This document shows positions 43,254 through 54,009 of a stretch of 64,000 bases of DNA, piece after piece. Made by a program: the position numbers and the translations under genes. How positions within the stretch are numbered: position 1 is the first letter of the stretch; every line of letters starts with the position of its first letter. Below the pieces are notes generated by a model. The model worked only from the letters and a program-made list of their open reading frames with translations. It made no database searches and had not been told where the DNA came from. Source of the stretch: Turritopsis dohrnii (taxonomy: Eukaryota; Cnidaria; Hydrozoa; Anthoathecata; Oceaniidae); the NCBI GenBank assembly GCA_027922465.2, contig BQMF02000640.1, forward strand, positions 1 through 64,000, given 5' to 3'.

Positions 43254-43419
43254 TGTAGAAAACAATATATATGCAAAACACTTTCTTTTGTTCCTTATGT
43301 AATTTTATTGGCTAGTTTGTTTTCTTTGTTTTAAGACACGTGTATTTTTTTGAACATAAATTTTTTGAGAGAAGAGAAAAAATATAATTTTTACGAAGAA
43401 GACAGAAAATTCTTCTACA
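43254..43419 (+). repeat. BEL 3' LTR
   Basis: 166 bp, ends TTCTACA; same sequence as the 5' LTR apart from the penultimate position. Confidence 0.9.
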
Positions 43420-43514
43420 CCTATTTTTTCATATTTTTGACTACTTTGGGAAATTATTTAGGACATTTTGTGTTAACGATTTCCATTTCATATTTTGAAA
43501 GTTTAATTTACAGG

Positions 43515-43735
43515 TTTATTCATAATAAAGTTCTCTAATGTTTTTCATTGTACGTATAAGTTAAGATTAAGTGCTCCTAAGAGGCTTAACCTTAACTCCA
43601 ATTGATCTTGTGAATGAATTTCACACAAAAACTGAAAAAATGCTTTTGTGGAGTTTGTCTACCAACATTTTGCTTGGTTGTAAGGGTTTTTTTTTAAGGA
43701 AACGAATAGAATCACATAATCACAGATTAGAAGTG
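43515..43735 (+). repeat. Dispersed repeat, paired with 54388-54575
   Basis: Blocks 'cattgtacgtataagttaag', 'ccttaactccaattgatctt' and 'gtggagtttgtctaccaaca' recur in the same order at 54388-54575. Function unknown. Confidence 0.7.
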
Positions 43736-44449
43736 GTTAGAAGTGGCTTCATAAAGCTTTGTTGAAGAATTTTACTGTTTATACCCACTGTTGTAATCCA
43801 AATTTTATCAGGAGAACATTAAAGAGAGGAAATATTGGTGTTTCTAGTAAATACGTATACTTGAGAAATAAGAAAATGAAGGTTTGATTATAAATAAAAC
43901 TCGATGCGAAAAAACTTTTAACATTTAGGACAAAGTATATGAAATATCAACATTACTGATGAATACATCTAATCAATAAATGCCTGAAAATTTCTACTAA
44001 AGTCTGTTTAAAAATAGTGTGCACCCTTTTAAGATTTGCTTGCCATTTGCTCAATACTGAACTAATTTTAACAAATTTGGTATCGTTGGATAGACATTAA
44101 AAAGCACAATATTCTACAGAAATAAAAAACGCCAAAAAAAAACAGAAGATGAAAAAAACAAACTTTTTATAAGTCATGTATATTTGATTTTTATATCATT
44201 GGAAACTGTCCATTAGTTGTTGGAAAACAAATACGGCAATTACTGCAAGAAATTCTCCAGCATTTAAAAGAGTACGAATACGGTATATTGTATAATTGTT
44301 TTTGTTTGTGTTTTTTTTAATATTTTCTTCATCTTTGTCTTCTTATGAGCTGATAGTGTTATTGCTACTGTAATTATTTATAGATTTCTCTAACTAACTT
44401 CTAAAATATTTTACATTTGTGCCTAAGGTCTTATGGTAACTTTTTGTTC
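43736..44449. other. No recognisable gene
   Basis: AT-rich. A part of the dispersed repeat seen at 5700 and 50330 lies at 43890-43990. Nothing else identified. Confidence 0.45.
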
Positions 44450-45928
44450 GGTTGTTGGAAGTTTCCATACCGCAAAACCCGATCATACAGAAACGGGAAA
44501 TTTTTGTTTAATTTATTTCCATGTTCCATAATTTTATGCAATTACGTCAGCAAATTGGCTATATAATTCATGTGCATCAGTTATTTTTCCGACAGTTTAA
44601 AGAAAAGGGCAGAATATCGGAAACCCCAATAGACCTTTCCCGAATTTCTGTTTAAACACCGTGTTATAGCCTAGCTTCTTAGTTTCGCCTCTTTTTCAAA
44701 AACTCTGAATTACTTCTAATTATTCCACTGGGGAACTGAATGAACGAGTAACTATTACTTACTGAAAACATTATGACACTAGAAAAAACAATGAAAAACA
44801 TAGAAACGAGGCTAAACTTGTATGTATTTTAACTATCATTCAAACTATTTAATATACTTTTACAATTGCATTGCAAAGTTAGCAGATCGCGAGGGGGGAT
44901 CAAACCCACACAAAATATTGCAAAGTTACATGATGGTGTGAATGACAGTAAAAAGGAAGAAGTCCTAGGATACTTAAGACTTATAATTACAGTTTCAACT
45001 CAGAAAATGTATACGCAAAAATCCTTCCAAGACGATGGCGATGAAAGACAACAAACAAAATTATATTTTTCAAACAAAATTAAATTTTTCTGTTTTAACC
45101 GCTCATACATTTCAGAAAATTCTCTTCAGAATAAAAACAATTGTTCCTCACTTTCTACTTTCAACTGACGTCATGGATGACTTCATTTTTAAGGAAAAGT
45201 AAGCAACTTCAGATATGGGTTCTAATACTTTGTTTGATTTGATCAATTTTTGATACTCTTTGGAATGGTATAAGATTTTTTGAACTATGATTTTTTTTCA
45301 TTTTTCAGCATGTCCAAAACCATGACACGTCAACCGTGTCACATGACAACTAGGACCTAATTAAATAGGTATCAGGCGTAAATCGAAATCTGACCATCCA
45401 AGGACCAAATATCAATATATATAAATAATTGATCAGTTTGTTATCAAAATATCCTTGTCTATGACTCCTTTGTGGTCGCCGTCCTAATTTTCTAGTAAAA
45501 ACAAAATTGACTTGACCGGGTTCGAACATTTAGCTCTCAAAAAATCGTTAGGGATAAACGAAAACGCACTATACCAATGTTCTATTATGCCAACTGTTAC
45601 CGAGACAGTAATTCATAAATATAAAATAGATGTTTTTTAAAAAACAAACTTCGGTTATCTTTATAAGAAACTGCACTTTTTTTAAAAAAAACTTTATTTA
45701 CCAAGAAAAGTTTCATCTTATGATTTGACCAAAATTGACAAGGGAATTCGGTGTTTTTCTTGGAATATCAAGAAATTTTAGATATCTGTGGAGAAACAAC
45801 CGTACGTAGTAACAGGATTTCTTATAATATATGATTCTTGGATAATTATCATAAAAAGTAACTTTACTTTTCAATTTCAAACCCATATTTTCTGATCTGG
45901 TTTTGCGGTATGGAAACTTTCAACAACC
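44450..45928. mobile_element. TIR element with 9-bp target duplication (Mutator-like?)
   Basis: A 30-bp TIR, GGTTGTTGGAAGTTTCCATA-CCGCAAAACC on the left and the inverse with one mismatch on the right (45899-45928). It is flanked by the perfect 9-bp direct repeat TTTTTGTTC (44441-44449 and 45929-45937). Nine-base duplications are characteristic of Mutator-like elements. The 1479-bp element has no convincing transposase; the open frame at 44866-45168 is unrecognised. Confidence 0.75.
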
Positions 45929-45939
45929 TTTTTGTTCAT

Positions 45940-46515
45940 TCAAAATTTCAAGCTACACAAAATTGAAGTGTTTAACAGTACAAGTACACAATAAAATAAG
46001 TAATTCAGTAAAAATTACCTAGTATTCCCTTAAGGGAAGGTCTTATCTTTAATACATAATGTCTTGAAGAAAAAGAAAACATTTCGAGTGACAAGAGATA
46101 AATAGGTAATCTATGCAACTTCCCTCACTTTTTCTTCCTCCTAAATTTTTATCCCATCCAATTGGGATACGTGGTTGCTAATGTCTTGATTCAATACACT
46201 TCAATATAAGTTTATACTGTTGTTATATATTTGCATCTGTAAAACTAATTTGACTGTTAGAGGAACCATAATGTATACATTTTGGTTCTTGTTGATAAGT
46301 TTGATCAGCGTTTCGTTCCCAAAATGTACTACGTTAAAATAAAGGGTGGAGGGCGCATTCAAACAAATAATTTACTTATTCATTCGAATGAAAAGAACTC
46401 TTTTTGTATTGTAATATATTTATTCGTCACACACAAATGATATATTTTCCAAAAATAAACGTTGTGCTTTTTTACTTTCTGATTCTGAACTGAAAAAATT
46501 TGAAATAAGTAACTA
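45940..46515. other. No recognisable gene
   Basis: AT-rich spacer between the TIR element and the large LINE. No structure seen. Confidence 0.45.
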
Positions 46516-46802
46516 CGGGCGTATAACTGGGGCGTATAGAACTGCAACATTACACACACACGGACGGACGGACTGACTGACTGACAGACACGGGGAAATG
46601 AGAGATCAGCTACCTTGCGGCGCTGACCAAAACCTGTATATTTTATTTTTCATCTATAACATGCCCTCATCATCTTGCTGCTCGTCGCCTACTAGCTCCA
46701 CATCTTCGATGTCTTATATCGAAATCAGGAATTGTGGGAGTACTTTACAAAACAAAGAAAGGATCCATTTGCATACACAAGGATCTATAAGAATATAACT
46801 CT

Positions 46803-49800
46803 GTGAAGTTTTATGAAAATCATGTTTGTTTGTTTGTTTACCTTCTGGCAATTCTCCGTAATTTCGCAATCGCAAAAGAAGAGGCTAGTCTAACATATGA
46901 GAACTATTTTATGTCGTCGATTTTTGTTAATGGAAGAGAAAGGAACTTCTACCATAAATTCTCGCGACCAGGTATCTTCACATTAATTTTATTGCTAGCT
47001 GGTGACGTTCACCCTTGTCCAGGTCCTGATAGAGTTATACCAGAATTAAGCGACTTATGTAAACGCCGTGGATTAACCATTTTGCACCAAAACTCGCGTG
47101 GATTGTTTTCAAACTTAGACTATATACGGGATATTTTAGAAAATTTTAAAGTTGACATTTTAACTCTCAGCGAAACTCATATCACCGATGAGAATCCAAA
47201 CTTTTTTAACATTCCGGGTTACACATTTGTCAACAAAAATCGTGCATCTGGAAAAGGTGGCGGAGTAGCCGCATATGTCTCAACCCAAATTAACTGGGTA
47301 CGTCGTGAGGACATCGAATCTGATAATGCTGAAGTCATGTGGATCGAAATCATCCCAGAAAAGGCTAAAAGCTTCTTGATTGGCACCATATATAGACCCC
47401 CGGATACGTCCAAGTATCTTCCTAAGAACTTTAATAATACACTTAATGACATGTTAGAAACTGCAACATCTGAGTCGAAAGAAGTGATAATCCTTGGGGA
47501 CGTTAATGTAAATTTTCTTAACAAATCTGATAACAAAGCTTTTAAGGAGTTATTAACTTTATATGGCTTTGAACAGTTGATTAAGAAAGCCACTCGCACA
47601 ACAACAGACTCGAAAACATTGATTGACATAATTGCTAGTAATTGTGTCTCTACTATATCTGCTACTGACGTCATACCATCGAGCATCGGAGACCACGACA
47701 TGATTGGTTGCTGTAGAAAAATAAATCATCTAAAATTCAGATCTCGCACCATCAAAACACGAAACTTCAAAAACTACGATTCTGAAAAAATGCGTGATGA
47801 TTTGAAAAACGCCGACTGGTCGCCGATAGAAACTGTTAATGACGTCAACAAATGTTTATCATATTTCAATTCTGTTCTAAAAAATATTTTTGAAATACAT
47901 GCCCCAACAATAACTAAACGCGTCCGTGGTAAAAACTCTCCCTGGCTAACAACAGCAATCAAGTCAGAAATGAACACACGCGACAAACTATTACGTAGAT
48001 CTCGAAGATCCAAGAAGGATGAGGATATCCTAGCCTACAAACAAAAACGAAATAAAGTGAACAATATGATCCGAAAATCCAAAGCAAATTTCAATAAGCA
48101 ACTTCTTCGGGAAAATTCTTCGGATCCTGACAGTTTCTGGAAGATTTTGAAAGCTGTATACCCATCCAAAGTTAAAAGTGAACTATCGTGTCAGCTATTT
48201 GAATCGGAAGGGAAACGTGTAGACGACCCAAAATCAATATCAAATGGTTTTAGTAATTTTTTCGCAAATGTTGCTACTAAATTAAAGTCTAAAGCCTTCC
48301 CGTTATTTAATCTTGTATGGAGAAAGGCGAAAGAAATTCCTTGTCAATGCTACAGTACCTTTAGATTTACCTACATATCACGAGTAGAAGTTGAAAAGCA
48401 TCTTCGATCAATCAAACGAAAGAAAGCTTCAGGACCAGATGATCTCCCTGGTTGTCTTTTGAAAGATGCAGCACCAGAAATTGCTGTACCACTTACCAGA
48501 ATCATTAACCTTTCTTTGGAAACAGGGGTATTCCCTAGTGAATGGAAGATTGCTAAGACTGTCCCTACCTATAAATCCGGAAACGTGACATTATATGATA
48601 ATTATCGACCAATATCACTTCTTCCCATTTTGTCAAAAATCTTGGAGAAAGTAGTGCACGAACGTCTTATGAACCACCTTGAAAAACTCGAATTACTATC
48701 AAAGACACAATTTGGATTTCGTAAGAATCGATCTACCGAATCCGCTGCTGTGCTGTTTGTAGATTCCATTCGGAAGGCAGCTGATAGGGGTGAGTTGGTT
48801 GGAGCTGTGTTTTTAGATTTAAGCAAGGCGTTTGATACCATCAGCCATGCCAATTTACTTGCTAAATTGCCTTGCTATGGGATTAGAGAAACTGAACTTA
48901 ATTGGATGACCGATTATCTTTTTGCTCGGAGACAACATGTCAGTTATAAAAACTCTCTATCCGATGTTGAATATGTTACTAGCGGGGTTCCACAAGGATC
49001 AATATTAGGTCCCCTCCTCTTTCTTATCTTGTTCAATGACATTGGAATGCAACTAAAACACTCCCGCATTATCAAGTATGCTGATGATTCAGTGATTTTT
49101 TTCAATCATAAGGATTTTTATGTAATCCAGAATTCCTTGAATGTTGACGTTGAATCCCTTGCACAATGGTTTGACGACAATGACATGATTCCCAATTTAA
49201 AGCCCGGAAAGACTGAATGCATGTTATTTGGTACATCGCAAAAACTGTCAAAACTACCCAGCAAATACTTGAACATAATGTTTCGACATAGAAAGATAAA
49301 TACCACCAACACATATAAGTATCTTGGGAACAAAGTTACAAACACTCTTAGTATAAACGATCAATTTGACTCGAATTATAAGAAATTTTCGAGTCGTTTA
49401 AATCTACTACGGAAACTTCGATTCTTGATGGATACTAAGTCTGCAACCACGATCTACCATAGTATTCTTCGTCCAATTTTTGGATACTGCAGTGCCCTAT
49501 CATTAAAACTAAACGAATCACAAAGATCAAAGCTGCAAAAGCTTACAACTCGTGCAACCAGTATAATCAGTCCTGATGGAAGTGTTCTAATACCGTCGAT
49601 AGAAAACATTAACAAATTGTCAACTTGTGTGTTTGTACATAAATGCATCTCGAAATCTACTTGCTCAAACTTTCATAACTACTTCACCGAAATGAATCAT
49701 AGACTCCGAACCAGAAATAATGGGATCAGTTTGGCTTTACCAAAAGTGAGAACGGAATTTGGAAAGTGTGGTTTTTATTTCCAAGGTGCTACTCTTTATA

Positions 49801-49880
49801 ACTCTCTACCGACTGACATTCGTAGAGAAAAAGATGTGAAAAAACTCAAAGATATGCTGAAAAAGCATTTTAGTGTCTGA
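46803..49880 (+). CDS. LINE ORF: endonuclease and reverse transcriptase
   Basis: 1025 residues without interruption. The N-terminus has a signal-like hydrophobic stretch (CLFVYLLAIL), then a second one (IFTLILLLAG) running into GDVHPCPGP at residues 67-75, a 2A-like motif. The apurinic endonuclease domain (about 90-320) shows LHQNSRGLFSNLDYI, TLSETHI, IIYRPP-like IGTIYRPPDTS, LGDVNVNF and IGDHDMI. The reverse transcriptase (about 540-820) shows NYRPISLLPILSKILEKV, QFGFRKNRSTESA, FLDLSKAFDTISHA, SGVPQGSILGP and the catalytic YADD (759-762). It copies its own RNA at a nicked target. The clade is CR1/L2-like by overall arrangement. Confidence 0.95.
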   Translation: MKFYENHVCLFVYLLAILRNFAIAKEEASLTYENYFMSSIFVNGRERNFYHKFSRPGIFTLILLLAGDVHPCPGPDRVIPELSDLCKRRGLTILHQNSRGLFSNLDYIRDILENFKVDILTLSETHITDENPNFFNIPGYTFVNKNRASGKGGGVAAYVSTQINWVRREDIESDNAEVMWIEIIPEKAKSFLIGTIYRPPDTSKYLPKNFNNTLNDMLETATSESKEVIILGDVNVNFLNKSDNKAFKELLTLYGFEQLIKKATRTTTDSKTLIDIIASNCVSTISATDVIPSSIGDHDMIGCCRKINHLKFRSRTIKTRNFKNYDSEKMRDDLKNADWSPIETVNDVNKCLSYFNSVLKNIFEIHAPTITKRVRGKNSPWLTTAIKSEMNTRDKLLRRSRRSKKDEDILAYKQKRNKVNNMIRKSKANFNKQLLRENSSDPDSFWKILKAVYPSKVKSELSCQLFESEGKRVDDPKSISNGFSNFFANVATKLKSKAFPLFNLVWRKAKEIPCQCYSTFRFTYISRVEVEKHLRSIKRKKASGPDDLPGCLLKDAAPEIAVPLTRIINLSLETGVFPSEWKIAKTVPTYKSGNVTLYDNYRPISLLPILSKILEKVVHERLMNHLEKLELLSKTQFGFRKNRSTESAAVLFVDSIRKAADRGELVGAVFLDLSKAFDTISHANLLAKLPCYGIRETELNWMTDYLFARRQHVSYKNSLSDVEYVTSGVPQGSILGPLLFLILFNDIGMQLKHSRIIKYADDSVIFFNHKDFYVIQNSLNVDVESLAQWFDDNDMIPNLKPGKTECMLFGTSQKLSKLPSKYLNIMFRHRKINTTNTYKYLGNKVTNTLSINDQFDSNYKKFSSRLNLLRKLRFLMDTKSATTIYHSILRPIFGYCSALSLKLNESQRSKLQKLTTRATSIISPDGSVLIPSIENINKLSTCVFVHKCISKSTCSNFHNYFTEMNHRLRTRNNGISLALPKVRTEFGKCGFYFQGATLYNSLPTDIRREKDVKKLKDMLKKHFSV

Positions 49881-50020
49881 TTCAAAAGTATGTAATTGCG
49901 ATTAGTCTACTTGATTCATAACCTAGGTCTGAGTTTGGAGATGGAGATTTTTTGAGTTCTTCTTTTACCTTTTGCTTTTCCTTTGCCCAGGTTTTTTAAA
50001 TTTTTAAATTTTAAGGTTAA

Positions 50021-50112
50021 TTACAGGACACACATTTATAACAGTTATTTATTTAGCTGAAGTGTTTATATCCTGTGTAAATATTCGTTATAAATAAATA
50101 AATAAATAAATT
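50021..50112 (+). promoter_or_regulatory. LINE 3' end with ACAGGA/TCCTGT pair and (TAAA)n
   Basis: ACAGGA (50023-50028) and TCCTGT (50071-50076) are complementary and are followed by TAAATATT and TAAA repeats. The same arrangement is at 2285-2372 and 4943-5035, so it is a family 3' signature, likely recognised by the reverse transcriptase. Confidence 0.6.
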
Positions 50113-50129
50113 TACTGACGCAAAAAAAG

Positions 50130-50880
50130 TCGGTCTAAGGTATCTATCTATCTTCTCTATCTGTGTAACAGTTTTTTGTCGTTTTCGGTAAGCCCGTTCG
50201 TATTTCGGATTGTTTGTGTATTGAGAATAGTTAATGGCAGACCCTAAACTTTATGTTAAATGTAATACAAAAAGGCCACTTTCAATACTAATTCATGAAG
50301 GTTTGATAATAAACAAAACCGTGCTGTGAAAAAACTTTCAATATCACAGCAGAAATGTATGTAGTATCAACAGTAAATGCATGAAATATGCTCATTGCAT
50401 TTAACAAATATTTAACTGAAAGTTGAAGATATTGAAAAACAAATGAAATTGTCATAGAAAGCACAAATTACTTCACTTCGTCAATAAACTGACCCAAACT
50501 TTCTACATACTGATACATACCGAAAGTATAAACATCATGCGCAAGATATTGGCGAACGATATGTCTGATAAAACTGTTTTTCTGGCTCCGAAACGCCATA
50601 GTAAATTGAAAAGTGGTTGAAATTAAGTTTAACTAGAAGCCATTAGGCTTGAACAATTTCCGCATCAGCCCTTGAGAAAATTGCTTTAAGCTGTTTTTTA
50701 AGATATCTGAATGACTTGTACACTGACTAATAATTTGATACAGTCTGGAATTCATCAAATTACTCCTTTCTTTAATTTATGTAACTTAATCTTGACAGCT
50801 TTTCAATTCACTATGATGTTTCAGAGCCAGAAAAACAGTTCACCAATATCTTGCCCATAATGTTTCTTCATGAAAATTGA
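50130..50880 (+). repeat. Dispersed repeats, partly inverted
   Basis: A copy of the TTTCCGCGC-family body (50150-50480) is followed by the 7660-type repeat (50500-50640, plus) and an inverted piece of the same repeat (50705-50870). Confidence 0.65.
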
Positions 50881-51395
50881 AGATTTTTCAAAATTTGGTC
50901 GAAATTTTGCCCAAATCGTCCAATTTTAGTCAAATCTGACAAATTGACTGTCAAATTCGAAATCAGCACCTTTCAAATGTAATCCATGCAAAATTTTATG
51001 AAATTTGAAGAACTTTCGAAATGTGGTCCAAATTTGGCCCAAATTGTCCCATTTTAGTCAAGTCTGACAATGTGATTGCCAGAATTGAGATCAGCACCTT
51101 TCAAACGTAATCTATGCAAAATTTCATGAAATTTGATAGACTTTCGAAATTTGGTCCAAATTTGGCCCAAATTGTCCAATTTTAGTCAAATCTGACAAAA
51201 TGATTGCCAGAATTGAAATCAGCACCTTTGAAATGTAATCCATGCAAAATTTCATGAAATTTGAAGAACTTTCGAAATTTGGTCCAAATTTGGCCCAAAT
51301 TGTCAAATTTTAGTCAAGTCTGACAAAGTGACCGTCAACTTCAAAATCAGCACCTTGTCTAAATTGCCCAATTTTAGTCAAACCTGTCCTAAATT
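50880..51395. repeat. ~131-bp tandem repeat, about four units
   Basis: Successive units start near 50888, 51010, 51141 and 51272 and share 'ggtccaaatttggcccaaat', 'tttagtcaaatctgacaa', 'atcagcacctttcaaa' and 'tgcaaaatttcatgaaattt'. The open frames inside come from the repeat. Confidence 0.85.
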
Positions 51396-51539
51396 CCTAG
51401 CATAGGTCAGTCATTAACTATTCTGAATAAACAAACAATCCGTAATCCGAACGGACTTTCCGAAAACGACGAAAAACTGTGACAGAGATACATAGATAGA
51501 ATGTGTAAACCAAACAATTTCCTACGCTATAAGCGCGGA

Positions 51540-52900
51540 AATTGAATAAATTAAAGAAAGTAGTAATTTGGGGAATTCCAGACTGTATCAAATTATTAGT
51601 CACTGTACAATGCTCGGTCAAGTTATTGTGTGGGACTGAATAGTGTTATTCACATTGGAAAAGATGACACTGTTCAAAATAATCCTGCAAACTACTCAAT
51701 GTAGGCACAATGATTTAGTTTGGATATATAATGTCAGGAAATTAAACTTTGGATGATGATTAGAATCCAAGCAATTATATACATATAATGATATCACTAA
51801 AGCCTTTTGAAAATTTGGAGTGCAATATGTTCTAGGACAAAATCATGTTAGAAAAACATCCTAAGAAAGTTTTTTTGCGTCATGCGTCTTTTCATGCATA
51901 TTTGTGTTATTTAAAAACTCTGTGGAAGGATTCAAGTAGTAATATGCAGACAGTGGCGGATCTAGAGGATAGTTGCAACTTGTGGAGAAGCGCATTAACA
52001 TGATTTGTGAATTCAGTTCATATTATCAATGGGATTATTTGAACGTTTTTCTTTTATGTTTGAATTGCTAACACTTTTCTACACAAGTTGCGGCTTACCT
52101 CCGGATCCGCAAATGGCAGGTTTAGTAGAAATAGATTTTCATATTTATGTTATGTGGATTAAAGTGATATACAATATAATTTTTATCTTCTTGTAATCCT
52201 GTTAACTGTCATGGATTAAAATCTTTGAAATACCCAAGTATCTCTTGCTCCTACTAATGCAAGTTATGAACAATTTCATGGAATGTTTACTTGAATATGT
52301 TACCAAATTCACATTTCTGGCAAAATTTGAAAGGTTTGCACAAAGAACAATTGGAAGGTCCTGATGTTAAATTTGGCAGTCACTTTTGCAGATTTGATCA
52401 TAAATAGAACATGTTTTCAGGTTTTAAACAAGTTTGACATATTTTAAATCATTTGGTTGTAATAGATTTTAAGTGTTGAAGTCAATACTGGGTGAATCAA
52501 AAAAAGTACCGGTGTTTCACAAGAAATATTTTTAGATTGAATAAATATGACAGATAGTTTTTTTACTTCTGATAAGAGGGATCTGTTAAGAAGTTTTTGG
52601 TATATCATTCTTTTGATTTGGTTGAGTAGAAAAAAAGTTATTTGACTCACCCGGTACAATTTTGAAATTATGCAATCCATACTTCTTTTTTTTTCAAATG
52701 ATTTTGGTTCAATTCTATCGAATATCATTTTATTTTTCATGTGAACCATAAGTCATACTTTGGGAATTGTGATAAACCTGTTCTCACATAAGCAACAAGA
52801 AAAGAATGGATAGTCCTTCGGATATCTGGAAAATTAGCCCAAAGCTATTTACTCCTAGGCCTGATGCAGAAATTGTTCAAGCCATGAGGCTTATAGTCTA
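51540..52900 (+). repeat. Large dispersed repeat, copy II
   Basis: Most complete copy of the repeat seen at 7660-9312 + 15849-16290. It carries a hAT-like MITE at 51951-52115 but neither the GACGTC element nor the array, so it gives empty-site references at 51609 (gtacaatgctcgg) and 52257 (tcctactaatgcaagttatg). Confidence 0.75.
51951..52115. mobile_element. hAT-like MITE (CAGTGGCGGATC family)
   Basis: Left end CAGTGGCGGATCTAGAGG; right end degenerate (cttacctccggatccgcaaatg). The interior matches the copies at 8750 and 27548. Confidence 0.75.
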
Positions 52901-53440
52901 TTTTGGGATACATATATACACATGTCAAGAAAACAAACTTTTGGAATTGGAACTGTGACATTTTGATTGACTAAGAATGTTTTCATCTGATAATTTGAAA
53001 GCATCAACCTGAATCTAACCCTCACTAACCCAAACAACAATTTTACAAGGTTTACATCATGAAATTCTGATGCTTTCAAATAATAAGCTAATGTTTGTGT
53101 AAAATGTGCTTTGATAGAAAATTTATGACTGCAACCTTGACCTTTTGGAGTGTAACAGAAGCCATAAACCTTATCTGAGCCATAATACATTGCCAGTTTG
53201 CAGAAAGAACAATTGGAAGGTGCTAATCTTGAATTTGGCAGTCATTTTTTTTAGATTTGGCCATAAATAGGCAAAGGTTTTCAATTTGTATACAAGTTTG
53301 GCCTCTATAAAATCATTTGGTTGTAATTTAGAGCTTTCTGACACTCAGGAAAAGTTCACGATAAAATAAAATATCATACGTAATTTATGAATTTAAAGTC
53401 TTCTGGAACTTCAAGTTAAAGAAACTGATCTTTTAAACAT
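52900..53440. other. Putative intron/3' region of peptide gene
   Basis: Lies downstream (minus strand) of exon 2 at 53443-53534. A minus-strand open frame at 52891-53190 (YYGSDKVYGFCYTPKGQGC) could contribute a further exon, with a possible acceptor TCAG near 53170, but no second copy is available for comparison. Confidence 0.25.
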
Positions 53441-53442
53441 AC

Positions 53443-53948
53443 CTCTCCTTCTCCAGATGTACCCAATGCATTAGCTAAACCTTCAACTTCTTCGATTACA
53501 TTTTTGAATTTACCAAGAAATCCAGCATGCGTTCCTAGACAGAAGGCGTGTTTGTTTATATGATCATCTACCATACCATACCATATCATTTACACACCAA
53601 AGTTTTGATCGCTAAACTAATGATCGCATCTTGTTTCATGAACAAGAGAATGAAAGGAGAAAAAATGCTGTTCTTGAAACCGCCCTATCTTGCCTAAACT
53701 CCCCACAAGGTATTATTGTAGATAAGTGGATCGAAAATTTATTTAGAAAAATTAAGATGATCATGGAAAAAACAACGCAAAATTTACTTCAAAAATGCAA
53801 AGTTGTCGACGAATATTATATTTAACATTTCAACAGCACTCCACCATAGAGATTTTTCAACAACATGTGATTATATTACAAACATACCTGATAAAATAGC
53901 AAGGACGATGAAGCAAATAAGAAAACACAAATGTTTGTTTTCTTGCAT
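53443..53948 (-). CDS. Secreted-peptide gene, exons 1 and 2 (copy II)
   Basis: I do not recognise the family. Exon 1 (53948-53888, 61 nt) starts with ATG, encodes a signal peptide (MQENKHLCFL, then ICFIVLAILS) and ends in phase 1 at CAG|GTATGT. Exon 2 (53534-53443, 92 nt) follows acceptor GTCTAG, enters in phase 1, and encodes THAGFLGKFKNVIEEVEG and LANALGTSGEGE, ending in phase 0 at GAG|GTATGT. The phases join correctly. Paralogous exons lie at 29423-29483 (exon 1) and 17876-17967 (exon 2). The mature start would be a short amphipathic helix, so a secreted peptide is likely. The remaining exons are unknown. It sits in a repeated genomic segment, so it may be a segmentally duplicated or repeat-borne gene. 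Confidence 0.55.
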
Positions 53949-54009
53949 TATGTCAGATATCCCAACGCAAAATGTGAGTTTGCTCAGAATCTTAAGATAT
54001 ATCTAAAAA

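Larger units (their letters stand above)
37407..43419 (+). mobile_element. BEL/Pao LTR retrotransposon, nearly intact (6013 bp)
   Basis: Two 166-bp LTRs (37407-37572 and 43254-43419) start TGTAGAAAAC and end TTCTA-Y-A; by eye they differ at one base. The element is flanked by the 5-bp repeat CCTAT (37402-37406 and 43420-43424), the usual BEL/Pao size. A primer-binding-like TGGCGCCCGATGATTG abuts the 5' LTR at 37573, and a purine-rich GGCGGGAG precedes the 3' LTR. The body encodes gag, an aspartic protease, reverse transcriptase, RNase H and integrase across three open frames. Near-identical LTRs indicate a recent insertion. Confidence 0.95.
46520..50112 (+). mobile_element. Full-length-looking CR1/L2-type LINE
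   Basis: A non-LTR retrotransposon with one long ORF (46803-49880), a GC-richer leader with simple repeats (acacacacggacggacggactgactg at 46552-46585), a short 3' UTR and a (TAAA)n tail at about 50093-50112. A short preceding frame (46598-46797) is Ser/Cys-rich and may be leader-encoded. The 5' end is approximate because no target duplication was found. The intact ORF suggests a young copy. Confidence 0.9.

Noticed and set aside
47219..47701. 160-codon minus-strand frame opposite the LINE endonuclease
   Set aside because: It is the antisense shadow of a well-conserved plus-strand domain.
50880..51395. Coding frames within the ~131-bp repeat
   Set aside because: The frames simply follow the tandem repeat and have no start, splice or protein-like conservation.
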